Shown here piece by piece: positions 20,548 through 29,228 of a DNA stretch of 64,000 bases (position 1 is the stretch's first letter; each line of letters starts with the position of its first letter). Both the position numbers and the translations under genes were made by a program. The stretch spans positions 24,543-88,542 of the forward strand of contig NZ_JADDOJ010000005.1 of assembly GCF_015159745.1 (NCBI RefSeq). The letters run 5' to 3'. Source of the DNA: Ramlibacter aquaticus (GTDB lineage: Bacteria > Pseudomonadota > Gammaproteobacteria > Burkholderiales > Burkholderiaceae_C). The notes under the pieces were generated by a model. That model was not told the origin of the DNA and did no database searches. It saw only the letters and a list, made by a program, of their open reading frames with translations.

Positions 20548-22194
20548 TCAGTCGCCGGCCGACGCGCCGCGCAGCGGCTTGTGGTTCTCCTCCCGCCAGT
20601 CCTCGTAGTCCTTGGGAAACGCCGCCTTCAGGCGTTGCAGCAGCTGCAGCGCTTCCTCGTTGCGGCCCAGCATGACGTCGGCCTCGATCGCCTTCAGCGC
20701 CACCCGCGGCTCGGGCGAGTAATGCAGCGCATCCAGCGCCATCGTTCGCTGCGTGGCGGCGTTGGCGCGGGTGAGCTCGGTGGTGGTGAGGTCGGCGAAG
20801 CGCGCCTGCGGCCCGAACAGCCAGGACACCCGGGCCGCGGCCATCGGGTCTTCGCGCCACTGCGGCTGGCGCTCCTCGGGCGCGAGGTAGACCTGGCTCA
20901 CGCGCTGGTAGTCCCAGGCGGCGAACCCGGCCGCGGCCAGGGCCGCCAGGCCCAGGGCCACGCGCACCGCGGCAGCGGGCGACAGCGGGCGTTCGGTGCC
21001 ACCGGCCTGGCCGCCCGGCCGCGCGCACAAGAGCCCGAGGGCCGCGCCCGCCGCGATCTGGAAGGGCGCATACCAGAGCGGGTATTCCACCAGGCTGTGC
21101 AAGCCGATGGCGAGCAGCACGCCCCAGGCCATCTGCCGCGCCGTGTCGGCCTCGGCCAGCGGGCGGCCGCGCCACAGGCCCCAGGCGATGGCGGCACAGA
21201 CGGCCAGGGCCAGCGGCAGGCCCAGCTCCACCGCCAGGTGCAGCGGCAGGTCGTGGGCGTTGTCCAGGATGTCGCAGAACCGCGGGCCCGGGTACAGCGT
21301 CATGAAATGCGCGTAGTCCAGCTCGCCCCAGCCCCAGCCCAGCCAGGGGCGCTGGGCGATCAGGTGGACCACGTTGGAATACAGCACGCGACGGCTCGAA
21401 CAGCTGTTCACCGAGGCCACGCGTTCCCACAAGGCGGTGCCGCTGCCGCCAACGGCGGCCAGCAGCAGCGGCAGCGCGATCGCCGCCGCGGCATAGGCCA
21501 GCACCATCACGCTCCACTGCAGGCCGCGCTCACGGCGCGGGCCGGGCCAGGCGACCGCCAGCGCGCCGATGGCCAGCAGCTGCAGCAGCCCGGTTCGCGA
21601 GGTGGTCGCCGCGCTGCCGGCCGCCAGCACCGCGCCGGCCAGCCAGGGCAGCAGGCGGTGGCGTGAACGCGGCGCGAACCAGAGCAGGGTGGCCATGCCG
21701 ATGCTGGTGAGCGTGGCGAACTGGTTGCGCTGGCGCAGGTTGGCGTAGGCCTCGCCCAGGGCGGCGTTGCTCACCCAGCCGATGCGCCCCTGCGTGAAGC
21801 CGAAGTACTGGCCTAGCGCGATCAGGGTGCTGAGCAGCGAGGCGGCCAGCCAGGCCCCGGCCAGCACGCGCAGGAAGCGCGCGTCCTGCGCGCCGGCTGC
21901 CGCCACGCACGCGCTGGCGGCGATGATCGCGCAGCCCGCGGCCAGGCCCAGGGTCTCGGGCGCCAGGCCGCTGCGCAGGAAGGCCCAGGCCGGCACGCCC
22001 GCCAGCACCAGGGCCAGCAGGGGCGCGACGCGACCGGCCGGCGACAGGGCCAGCGCAAGCGCGGTGCAGGCCGCGCCCAGCAACCAGGGCTGCACCCAGG
22101 AGGACGGCCCCCCCGCATAAGGCGTGAGCCAGGGCAGCAGCAGGCACAAGCCCAGGGCCGCCCAGCGCGGCGAAGCCAGCACCGTGGTGTTCAC
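20548..22194 (-). CDS. PglL/Wzy-family O-oligosaccharyltransferase
   Basis: This 548-residue inner-membrane protein has about 10-12 helices. It has the Wzy_C/O-antigen ligase signature (LIAQRPWLGWGWGELDYAHF, with the loop carrying conserved His in DNAHDLPLHLAVELG) and a C-terminal Wzy_C_2-type segment (SLVEYPLWYAPFQIAAG, then a soluble TPR-like tail). That arrangement fits PglL/PilO ligases, which transfer lipid-linked glycans to pilins and other periplasmic proteins, rather than WaaL. Pilin genes lie 8 kb away. GTG 22194 overlaps the stop of the GT4 gene; ATG 22206 is an alternative. Confidence 0.82.
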   Translation of the reverse strand: MNTTVLASPRWAALGLCLLLPWLTPYAGGPSSWVQPWLLGAACTALALALSPAGRVAPLLALVLAGVPAWAFLRSGLAPETLGLAAGCAIIAASACVAAAGAQDARFLRVLAGAWLAASLLSTLIALGQYFGFTQGRIGWVSNAALGEAYANLRQRNQFATLTSIGMATLLWFAPRSRHRLLPWLAGAVLAAGSAATTSRTGLLQLLAIGALAVAWPGPRRERGLQWSVMVLAYAAAAIALPLLLAAVGGSGTALWERVASVNSCSSRRVLYSNVVHLIAQRPWLGWGWGELDYAHFMTLYPGPRFCDILDNAHDLPLHLAVELGLPLALAVCAAIAWGLWRGRPLAEADTARQMAWGVLLAIGLHSLVEYPLWYAPFQIAAGAALGLLCARPGGQAGGTERPLSPAAAVRVALGLAALAAAGFAAWDYQRVSQVYLAPEERQPQWREDPMAAARVSWLFGPQARFADLTTTELTRANAATQRTMALDALHYSPEPRVALKAIEADVMLGRNEEALQLLQRLKAAFPKDYEDWREENHKPLRGASAGD

Positions 22195-23444
22195 GGCTGC
22201 GCCCATCCGCGCACGAAGGGCAGCGGGTCGGCGGCCGGGCCGTCGCACAACCGGGACTCCAGCGCCCGCGGGTCCTGCTTCCAGGCGTCCCAGCCCTGCG
22301 CGACGCAATCGCGGAACTCGCGCTGGAAGCGCGCCTCGCTGAAGCCTTCGGCGAATTCACGGCAGGCGTGCGGGTCGAACACGGGGCCCGCGTCCTCGAA
22401 GGCCTGCACCGCGGCCGCCAGCGAGGCGGCGGTCTGCTCGGGGAAGTGCAGGCCCGTGGGCGCTTCGGCTGCGCCGCCCAGCGGCCGCAGGGTCTCCAGC
22501 GAGCCGCCGGCGCCATAGGCGATGACGGGCGTGCCGCAGGCCTGCGCCTCCACCGGGGAGATGCCGAAGTCCTCGTGCGCGGCGAACAGGAAGGCGCGCG
22601 CCGATTGCAGGGCCGCCTCCACCGCCTCGTCCGGCAGGCGGCCGCGCAGCTCCACGTTGGGCGGGCAGCGGCGGCGCAGGGCCGGCATCTCGGGGCCGTC
22701 GCCGATCACGACCAGCTTGCGCGAGGGCATCTGGCGGAAGGCCTCCAGCATCAGGTCGATGCGCTTGTAGTTCACCAGGCGCGACACCGTCACGTAATGG
22801 TCTTCCTTGTGCGTTTCCATGCGCAGCCGCTCCACGCGCACGGCGGGGTAGATCAGGCGCGACGGCCGGCGGTAGGTGCGCCAGATGCGCTGCTGCACGT
22901 GGCGCGAGATGGCGACGAACAGGTCCACGTTGTTGGCGGTCTGCCGGTCCCAGGCCCGCAGGCGCTTGAACAGCAGGCGGGCCAGCCAACCCTTGGCGCC
23001 GCGGTCCAGGCCGTAGTCGCGCAGGTACTCGCGGTGCAGGTCCCAGGCGTAGCGCATGGGCGAGTAGACATAGCTCACGTGGAACTGGTCGGCCCGCGTG
23101 AGCACGCCCTTGGCGAAGGCGTGGGAGCTGGACACCACGATGTCGGCATCGCCCACGTCATGGCTTTCCACCGCGAGCGCGGTGACCGGCAGGTAGTTCC
23201 AGAAGCGGCGGGCGACGGCCGGGGCGTTCTGCAGGAAGGTCGTGCGGATCGGGCCGGCCGCGGCCAGGCGCTGGCGGTCGGCGGCCGAGAGGTGGTCGAT
23301 GGTCGCGAAGGCCTGAGCGCCGGGGAAGCAGGCGAGGATCAGGCGGAACGCGTCCTCGGAACCGCCCCATTCGGTCAGCCACTCGTGCACGCAGGCCACG
23401 CGCGCATCACGGCGGGCGGTGGCGGGCAGGGCGGCTTCGGGCAT
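22191..23444 (-). CDS. Family 4 glycosyltransferase
   Basis: This 417-residue GT-B enzyme carries the GT4 features: an N-terminal acceptor domain starting VACVHEWLTEWGGSE, a linker, and the donor-site motif HEDFGISPVEAQACG containing the EX7E pair, with VVIGDGPEMPALRR before it. The HEWLTEWGGSE opening resembles mannosyl/rhamnosyl transferases such as WbaZ. It probably adds one sugar to an undecaprenyl-linked glycan. ATG 23444 is chosen because the conserved domain begins soon after. It overlaps the ligase gene and is divergent from the GT9 gene across 100 bp. Confidence 0.88.
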   Translation of the reverse strand: MPEAALPATARRDARVACVHEWLTEWGGSEDAFRLILACFPGAQAFATIDHLSAADRQRLAAAGPIRTTFLQNAPAVARRFWNYLPVTALAVESHDVGDADIVVSSSHAFAKGVLTRADQFHVSYVYSPMRYAWDLHREYLRDYGLDRGAKGWLARLLFKRLRAWDRQTANNVDLFVAISRHVQQRIWRTYRRPSRLIYPAVRVERLRMETHKEDHYVTVSRLVNYKRIDLMLEAFRQMPSRKLVVIGDGPEMPALRRRCPPNVELRGRLPDEAVEAALQSARAFLFAAHEDFGISPVEAQACGTPVIAYGAGGSLETLRPLGGAAEAPTGLHFPEQTAASLAAAVQAFEDAGPVFDPHACREFAEGFSEARFQREFRDCVAQGWDAWKQDPRALESRLCDGPAADPLPFVRGWAQP

Positions 23445-23544
23445 GGGCGCTATTGTGGCCGAGGCGGGGGCCCCTTCCGTTGCGCCCGCCCCGCGCGGCG
23501 GACGATGGGCGTCGTGGGCGGAGTGCCGCTTATCATGGCCCGCC

Positions 23545-24525
23545 ATGAAGGTGCTCCTGTGGAAGATCGGCGCGCTGGGCGACGTGCTCATGACGACGCC
23601 GCTGGTGCGCCAGCTCCGTCGCGGCTGGCCCCAGGCGCGCATCGAGTACCTGGTGGGTCAGGCCTCGCGCGCGGCCATCGAGGGCAACCCGCAGCTGGAC
23701 GCGGTCCGCAGCTTCGACGACGCGACGCTGTTCCGCACCCGGCCGGCCGGGCTGCCGGCCATCGTGCGGGCACTGCGCGGCTACGACGCCGTGTTCGTCC
23801 TGGACAAGCACTGGATCTTCGCCCTGCTCGCGGGCGCGGCGGGCGCGCCCTTGCGCATCGGGTTCCGCCGCCGCGCCGTCGATGCGATGGGCCTGACCCG
23901 GCACGTGCCCTACGGCGCACTGCGCCACGAGGTGCACGCCTACCTGGACCTGGCCGAGGCGGCGGGCCTGCCGGTCGACCGCGACGACCTGGCGCTCGAA
24001 TTCGGCGGCGCCGTGGCGGCGGACCTGGCACCGGGCACCACGGTGCTGGTGAACAGCGGCGGGGCCAACCCCCACGAGGACTCCTCGGTGCGGCGCATGC
24101 CCGACCCACTGTTCGCGGGTCTGGTGCAGGCCTGCGCCGCGCAGGGGCCCGTCGCCTTCCTGGGTTCCGCGGCCGAGGCGGCGTACTACGAGCGCTTCGC
24201 CGGACCGGCCACGACCAACCTGTGCGGCCGCACCTCGATCCGCGAGGCGGCGGGTGCGTTGCGGTCGGCGGCGCGCGTCATCACCACCGACACCGGGCTC
24301 ATGCACCTGGCCGCCGCCGTGAACCCCCGGGTGCTGGCGGTGTTCGGCCCCACGCACCCGGCCCGCAAGTGCCCGCCGGGCGCGCAGTGGGTCTGGCGCG
24401 ATGCGCTGCGCTACGATGCCGCCTACGAAGTCTCCGGCCGCGTGCCGCGAGCCCGCTTCTTCGAAACCATGCAGGTCGAACACATCCTCCATGCAGCCGG
24501 CCTGATCGCGCCCACCCATGGCTGA
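23545..24525 (+). CDS. Family 9 glycosyltransferase (heptosyltransferase-like)
   Basis: This 326-residue protein opens MKVLLWKIGALGDVLMTTPL, the classic GT9 acceptor-domain loop of WaaC/WaaF/RfaQ, and has the donor-site segment TDTGLMHLAAAVNPRVLAVFGPTHP. It should transfer a heptose or related sugar from an ADP or similar donor to LPS core or a surface glycan. An extended insertion at NPHEDSSVRRMPD differs from classical heptosyltransferases. Its last 8 bp overlap the ABC transporter start, so the two are coupled. Confidence 0.88.
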   Translation: MKVLLWKIGALGDVLMTTPLVRQLRRGWPQARIEYLVGQASRAAIEGNPQLDAVRSFDDATLFRTRPAGLPAIVRALRGYDAVFVLDKHWIFALLAGAAGAPLRIGFRRRAVDAMGLTRHVPYGALRHEVHAYLDLAEAAGLPVDRDDLALEFGGAVAADLAPGTTVLVNSGGANPHEDSSVRRMPDPLFAGLVQACAAQGPVAFLGSAAEAAYYERFAGPATTNLCGRTSIREAAGALRSAARVITTDTGLMHLAAAVNPRVLAVFGPTHPARKCPPGAQWVWRDALRYDAAYEVSGRVPRARFFETMQVEHILHAAGLIAPTHG

Positions 24526-26311
24526 CGCGACGCCGTCCGGCGCCGCTGCCGACTCCTCCGTCCTCTCGAAGTACAGGCGGGTCTGGGCCCAGCTGCCGCC
24601 GCGCCTGCGCGCCAGCGCCGCCGTGCTGATGCTGGGCAACGTGGCGGGCGCCGCCCTGGAAGTCGCGGGGCTGGCCCTGCTCACGGCGCTGATGTCGGCG
24701 ATCACGCCCGGCGCCAGCGGCACGGCCAGCCCCTGGATGCAGGCCCTGCTGCGGGCGCTGGACCCCGGCGACCCCGTGCAGCAGGCACTGCGGCTGGTGG
24801 CCGCCTGCGCGGCCGTGTTTGCGCTCAAGAACATCTTCATGGCCGCCCTGGCCTGGCTGGAAGCCAGCTTCGCTTTCCACTTGCAGGCCTTCCTGTCCGA
24901 CCGCGTGCTGCACAACCTGCTCGTTCAGGACTACGAGCAGGCGGCGCGGCGCTCACCCGCCGTGCAGCTGAACCTGATGACCAGCGAGATGCAGACGCTG
25001 GTCTTCGCCGTCGCCCTGCCCACGCTGACCTTCGTCTCCGAACTGCTGCTGATGCTGGCCGTGGTCGGGTTCCTGTTCTGGGCCGAGCCCACGCTGACGG
25101 CGGCCGTGGTGGGCATTGTCGGCATCGCCGTGGCGGTGCTGATGCGGGCCAGCCGGCGCGCCGTGGGCACGCTGGGGCGCCAGCGCCAGCGCATCGAGGA
25201 CGAGCGCACCCGCCGGCTGCGCGAAGTGGTCGACCACCTGCGCGAGGTGCACGTCTACCGCGCAGCCCAGGAGGCCCGGCGCCGCCTGCGCACCAACGGC
25301 GACGAGCTCGCACGCATCCTGCGCGCGTTCCAGATGCTGTCCACCGGGCCGCGCTTCGTGCTCGAACTCGTGCTGGTCGGGGTGCTGCTGGGCGCGGTGC
25401 TGATCGGCCTGCAAGGTGCCACCCGGCATGCGCTCATCGTCAGCGTGGGCGTGTTCGCCGCCTCTGGCTTCCGCCTGCTGATCGGCGCGAACCGCCTGAT
25501 CATGAGCGCCCAGGGCATCCGCTTCGGCCAGTTCGCGTTCGCCCGCATCCTGGGTGACCTGGAGGCCGTGGGCCGGGACGGGCCCGCCACGGCGGCCCTG
25601 CCCCTGCCCGCCACCCTGCAGCCCGCCCCGCGGGCCCTGGCGCTGGCCGGGGCCAGCTACGGCTATCCCGGCGGGCCGCCGCTGCTGCAAGGCCTGGACC
25701 TGGCGCTTGCGCCCGGCGAGATGGTGGGCATACGCGGGGGCTCCGGCATGGGCAAGACCACCCTGCTGGAACTGTTCGCGGGTCTGCGCCAGGCCTCGGC
25801 CGGCCACCTGCTGCTGGACGGGCGACCGGTCGCCGACCCGGCCCGCGACATCTTCCCGGCGGTGGGCTACCTCGGGCAGAGCCCGGCCGTCTTCAGCGAT
25901 TCGGTGCGGCGCAATGTGGCCTACGGCTGCGCCGACGAGGCGATCGACGATGCGCGCGTCTGGTCCGCGCTGGCACGCGCCCACCTGGAGGCGCACGTGC
26001 GCACGCTCCCCGGCGGCCTGGACGCCGAGATCGGCCGCGACGGCGTGCAGTTCTCCGGCGGCCAGGCGCAGCGCCTGGCACTGGCCCGGGCGCTGTACGC
26101 CGGGCGCCGCTTCCTGCTGCTGGACGAACCGACCTCGGCGCTGGACGGCCCGACCGAGGCCGACGTGATCGCGACGCTGGTCGAACTCTCGCGCGAGTGC
26201 GGCCTGCTGCTGGTCTCGCACCGCCCCGCGCCGCTGCAGGCCTGCACGCGGGTGTACGAACTGCAGCAGGGCCGGCTGCAGCCGGTGGGCCTGGCGGACC
26301 TCAGGCCATGA
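24518..26311 (+). CDS. ABC exporter, fused permease and ATPase (MsbA-like)
   Basis: This 597-residue half-transporter has about six membrane helices in residues 25-330 and an ATP-binding domain at about 375-590. Walker A is GGSGMGKTT (Lys413), the signature is FSGGQAQRLALARAL near 513, Walker B is FLLLDEPTSALD and the H-loop is LLVSHRPAP. It functions as a homodimer. The preceding overlapping GT9 gene suggests it flips a lipid-linked sugar or LPS precursor, as MsbA or PglK do, but substrate is inferred only. The gene ends 11 bp inside the convergent neighbour. Confidence 0.9.
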   Translation: MADATPSGAAADSSVLSKYRRVWAQLPPRLRASAAVLMLGNVAGAALEVAGLALLTALMSAITPGASGTASPWMQALLRALDPGDPVQQALRLVAACAAVFALKNIFMAALAWLEASFAFHLQAFLSDRVLHNLLVQDYEQAARRSPAVQLNLMTSEMQTLVFAVALPTLTFVSELLLMLAVVGFLFWAEPTLTAAVVGIVGIAVAVLMRASRRAVGTLGRQRQRIEDERTRRLREVVDHLREVHVYRAAQEARRRLRTNGDELARILRAFQMLSTGPRFVLELVLVGVLLGAVLIGLQGATRHALIVSVGVFAASGFRLLIGANRLIMSAQGIRFGQFAFARILGDLEAVGRDGPATAALPLPATLQPAPRALALAGASYGYPGGPPLLQGLDLALAPGEMVGIRGGSGMGKTTLLELFAGLRQASAGHLLLDGRPVADPARDIFPAVGYLGQSPAVFSDSVRRNVAYGCADEAIDDARVWSALARAHLEAHVRTLPGGLDAEIGRDGVQFSGGQAQRLALARALYAGRRFLLLDEPTSALDGPTEADVIATLVELSRECGLLLVSHRPAPLQACTRVYELQQGRLQPVGLADLRP

Positions 26312-27197
26312 GACGCCGCACCAGCAGCTCGAACTGGGGCTGGTAGCAGAAGTCGTAGCCCTGCGGCCCCTCGGGGATGACGTTGGGACAGAGGTGGCAG
26401 ACCTCGAGCAGGCGCCGCACCTTCAGCGCCTCGGCCACGGAGAAGGGGAAGCTCTGGTTGCCGATGAACAGGCGGGCACCCGCGATCACCCGGGCCAGCT
26501 CCAGGAAGTCGCGCACCGGCTGGTACTCCAGCCTGGGAATGCGCTGGCGCATCTCGGCGAATTCGGCCTCGACGCCCACGAACACCACCCGGGGGTAAGC
26601 CGACAGGAAAGCGTGGTCGATGGACGGCGCGTGATAGCGCTGGCTGCGCGCCAGCACGATCGCGTCCGAGAACTCCGCAGCCGGGTCGGCGAACAGCCAG
26701 GGCTGGCCCAGGTCGGCATTGACCGCGAAGGTCAGGAAGTACCAGCGCGCGATGTGGCCGCTTTGCTGCGGGAAGGGGTAGTCGCGCATGCGGTCCATGT
26801 CCCAGTCCACCGCCTGCCCCGGTTGCCAGACTTCGCATGCGGCGACACCCGGCTGCGCGGCCAGCAGCGGGCGCAGCCTGTCGAACATGGCCTGGTTGAA
26901 GGTGACATTGCCCAGCGGATGGGCCCGCTTGCCGTAGTAGGCCGGCGTGTCCAGCTTCAGGTGCAAGGACAGGGGCAGTCCGGCGGCGAGCGAACGCATG
27001 GCAGGCAGCGCGTAGACGATGTCGCCGGCATTGCCGCTGTGCTTGAAGCGCGCCTGGCCCGTGCACTGCACCTCCAGCACCGGCGGCACCACGCGCTTCA
27101 GATTGGCCGTGTACAGCCGCGACTTCAGGTCCTCGAACATCGAGAAGGCGTAGCTCACGCTGCGCTGCGGCAGGGATCCGGGCTTCAGCAGGGGCAT
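26301..27197 (-). CDS. Uncharacterised GT9-like protein
   Basis: I do not recognise this 298-residue protein with confidence. It has a GNAGDIVYALPAMRSL segment like the acceptor loop of GT9 enzymes (here preceded by KHS), and a C-terminal FIGNQSFPFSVAEALKVRR that resembles the donor-binding end of GT-B folds. The middle is Trp/Tyr-rich. A role as a sugar transferase acting in the surrounding glycan locus is an inference. ATG 27197 has a GAGGAG ribosome site about 8 bp upstream. The gene lies 34 bp after the GT-C second half and is convergent with the ABC exporter. Confidence 0.6.
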   Translation of the reverse strand: MPLLKPGSLPQRSVSYAFSMFEDLKSRLYTANLKRVVPPVLEVQCTGQARFKHSGNAGDIVYALPAMRSLAAGLPLSLHLKLDTPAYYGKRAHPLGNVTFNQAMFDRLRPLLAAQPGVAACEVWQPGQAVDWDMDRMRDYPFPQQSGHIARWYFLTFAVNADLGQPWLFADPAAEFSDAIVLARSQRYHAPSIDHAFLSAYPRVVFVGVEAEFAEMRQRIPRLEYQPVRDFLELARVIAGARLFIGNQSFPFSVAEALKVRRLLEVCHLCPNVIPEGPQGYDFCYQPQFELLVRRLMA

Positions 27198-27231
27198 GCT
27201 TGTCTCCTCGGGCGCCGTTGCGCCAGCGGGC

Positions 27232-28419
27232 TCACAGGCCGCGCTCCCAGGGCAGGCCGGTGCGGCCGGTGACGTGGTCGCAGTCCATGTGGAAACCGGG
27301 CTTCATCACCTCGTCGACAGTGCCCACGCGCACGCCGTTGAGCGCGCGGAAGTACTTGAACCACACGATGCCGTCGTCCTGCACGTAGAGCTTGAAGTCC
27401 GAACTCGGGTAGCCGCGCACCACGCCCAGGGGAATGCGCAGCCCGATCGCATCGCCGGGCGGGAAGAGGCGCGGGCAGGCCTGCTCCAGGCGCTCGAAGG
27501 CCGCCAGGGCGCGCGCCGGGATCGCGGCCGCCTTGCGCGCCTGCGGGTTGGCGCCGTGTTGCAGCGGGCACAGCCAGAAGCCGTTCAGCCGGGCTGCCGT
27601 GCCGGGGCTGCCCTGGCCCAGCTTGCGTTCGGCCATGGCGACCAGGCCGCGCGAGGGCATGAACCTGCACGCCCCGGCATCGGCCAGGGAAAGCGCCTGG
27701 CGCGCCAGCAGGTCGTCGATGGCCTGGGCCAGCGCGGGGTCCATGGTGCCGCTGTCCTGGCCGCCCGGCAAGGTCGGGAACAGCGCGAACATCGTGGTCG
27801 AGGCGTCGAGCAGCGCCTTGGCACGCCGCCCGTCGGCGCTGGGATCGTCCGCCCCCTTCAGGCCCGCGATGTTGATCCAGCGCGAGTCGGGGTGGAAGCG
27901 CGGCGCGATCAGGGAGTAGGAGATGCTGGACAAGGTCACGAAGGTGGCCGGCCTGGCACGTACATCGGCCGGGATGTCCACCGCGAAGGGCTCGCCCTCG
28001 CCCCAGCTCAGGTGGTTCCAGCTGCGCCAGGGCACGGCCTGCGTCAGCAGCATGGCCTGCCAGCCCACCATGGCCAGCACCACCGTCATTCGAAGGGCGC
28101 GCGTGCCCGGCAGCAGGTGGGCCAGTCCCACGCACAGCGGGCCGGCCATCAGCAGGAAGGCCATGAAGTAGCGGCCGTTCCCGCTGGTCACCAGCCAGGG
28201 CACGAAGGCGGCAGCGGTCAGCGCGAGCAGCCAGGCCGGCGCCGGGTTGCGGCGCACTGCGGCCCGGCCGGCCACCACCACCACGAAGGCCAGCAGCAGG
28301 GCCAGCGCGAAGCGGAAGTCGGGCGCGATGATTTCGGTGTAGACCCCGCCATCCGGTGCGGCCATGGCCAGGGGCCGCAGCAGGGCCTCGCGCAGCGAGT
28401 CGGGCAGAAAGCGGATCAT
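27232..28419 (-). CDS. C-terminal half of a split GT-C glycosyltransferase-like protein
   Basis: This 395-residue frame starts MIRFLPDSLREALLRPL, has about four membrane helices up to residue 125 (FALALLLAFVVVVAGR, then LLALTAAAFVPWLVTSG and others), then a periplasmic soluble domain to the end. A RFLP-x-S-x-x-EAL segment usually lies in the middle of intact GT-C transferases, right after a YPFYN-x-x-F motif; that motif ends the preceding gene. The ATG overlaps the preceding stop as ATGA. This is therefore either the C-terminal half of a frameshifted gene or a true two-polypeptide enzyme translated by coupling. Confidence 0.65.
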   Translation of the reverse strand: MIRFLPDSLREALLRPLAMAAPDGGVYTEIIAPDFRFALALLLAFVVVVAGRAAVRRNPAPAWLLALTAAAFVPWLVTSGNGRYFMAFLLMAGPLCVGLAHLLPGTRALRMTVVLAMVGWQAMLLTQAVPWRSWNHLSWGEGEPFAVDIPADVRARPATFVTLSSISYSLIAPRFHPDSRWINIAGLKGADDPSADGRRAKALLDASTTMFALFPTLPGGQDSGTMDPALAQAIDDLLARQALSLADAGACRFMPSRGLVAMAERKLGQGSPGTAARLNGFWLCPLQHGANPQARKAAAIPARALAAFERLEQACPRLFPPGDAIGLRIPLGVVRGYPSSDFKLYVQDDGIVWFKYFRALNGVRVGTVDEVMKPGFHMDCDHVTGRTGLPWERGL

Positions 28420-29228
28420 GGGTGCCAGCCCAGGGCCGCGCGCAGCGGTGCGAACAGCGGGTCGTAGAACGGGTAGACCGGGTTGCCGTAGTGCTGCCAC
28501 AGCAACCACCCCCAGCGGCCATAGCCCAGGGCCACGCCGGCAAGGGTGGCGATGCCGGCCAGCAGCAGCTGGCCCAGGCGGCGGCCTTGCCGGGCCTCGC
28601 CGCGCAGCCACAGCAGGGGCAGCACCAGCGACAGCGGGCCGTTGCTCAGCTTGAAGGCGACCGCGATGCCCGCGAACAGGCCGGACGCCACGAGCAGCCG
28701 CAGGGACGCCGGGCCGTGGCCGTCGGCCGGCAAGGGCACGGCCTCGAGGGCCAGCGCAACCGCCCACACCAGGGGGATGGCCGCGTAGAGATCGTTGGAC
28801 GTGCTGTCGAACATGGACAGCACCAGCCCGCTCAGGAAGGCGAGCAGCACGGCGGCCGCGCGCATCGCCAGCCCGTACAGGTCCCGCTCGGGCACCATGC
28901 GGCGCGCCAGCAGCCACAGCGCGGGCACCGCCGGCAGGTACAGCAGGTCCAGCACTGCGCCCGCCCAGCGCCCGGCCACGCCGGCCTGGAACAGCTTGTA
29001 GACCGGCCAGTACAGGTAGGGGTACTGGAACGACTGGCCGGAGGCCGCAAGATAGTCCCGGTCGAAGCGCGGGTGCTCAGCGATCCAGCCCAGGTAGATG
29101 TGGTGGTTGATGGCGTCCCAGCTCAGGCCGATGCTGCCCAGGCCCAGCGGTATTGCGGCGAAGGCCAGGGCAGCCAGGGCCACCAGGGCCGCCAGCTCCT
29201 GGGCGGGGGTGGGCAGGCGCAGGCTCAT
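28416..29228 (-). CDS. N-terminal half of a split GT-C glycosyltransferase-like protein
   Basis: This 270-residue frame has a long run of membrane helices and the loop SWDAINHHIYLGW after the first helix, which carries the catalytic-type Asp of GT-C lipid-phosphosugar transferases. It ends abruptly at YPFYDPLFAPLRAALGWHP, where intact homologues continue into RFLP. The next frame resumes exactly there. The gene itself is joined to the upstream GT2 gene by an ATGA overlap (29225-29228). Alone it would lack the C-terminal helices and the soluble domain. Confidence 0.65.
   Translation of the reverse strand: MSLRLPTPAQELAALVALAALAFAAIPLGLGSIGLSWDAINHHIYLGWIAEHPRFDRDYLAASGQSFQYPYLYWPVYKLFQAGVAGRWAGAVLDLLYLPAVPALWLLARRMVPERDLYGLAMRAAAVLLAFLSGLVLSMFDSTSNDLYAAIPLVWAVALALEAVPLPADGHGPASLRLLVASGLFAGIAVAFKLSNGPLSLVLPLLWLRGEARQGRRLGQLLLAGIATLAGVALGYGRWGWLLWQHYGNPVYPFYDPLFAPLRAALGWHP

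Noticed and set aside
28416..28419. Programmed -1 frameshift joining the two GT-C halves
   Set aside because: No slippery heptamer or following structured element was seen at the ATGA overlap; reinitiation or indel is simpler.
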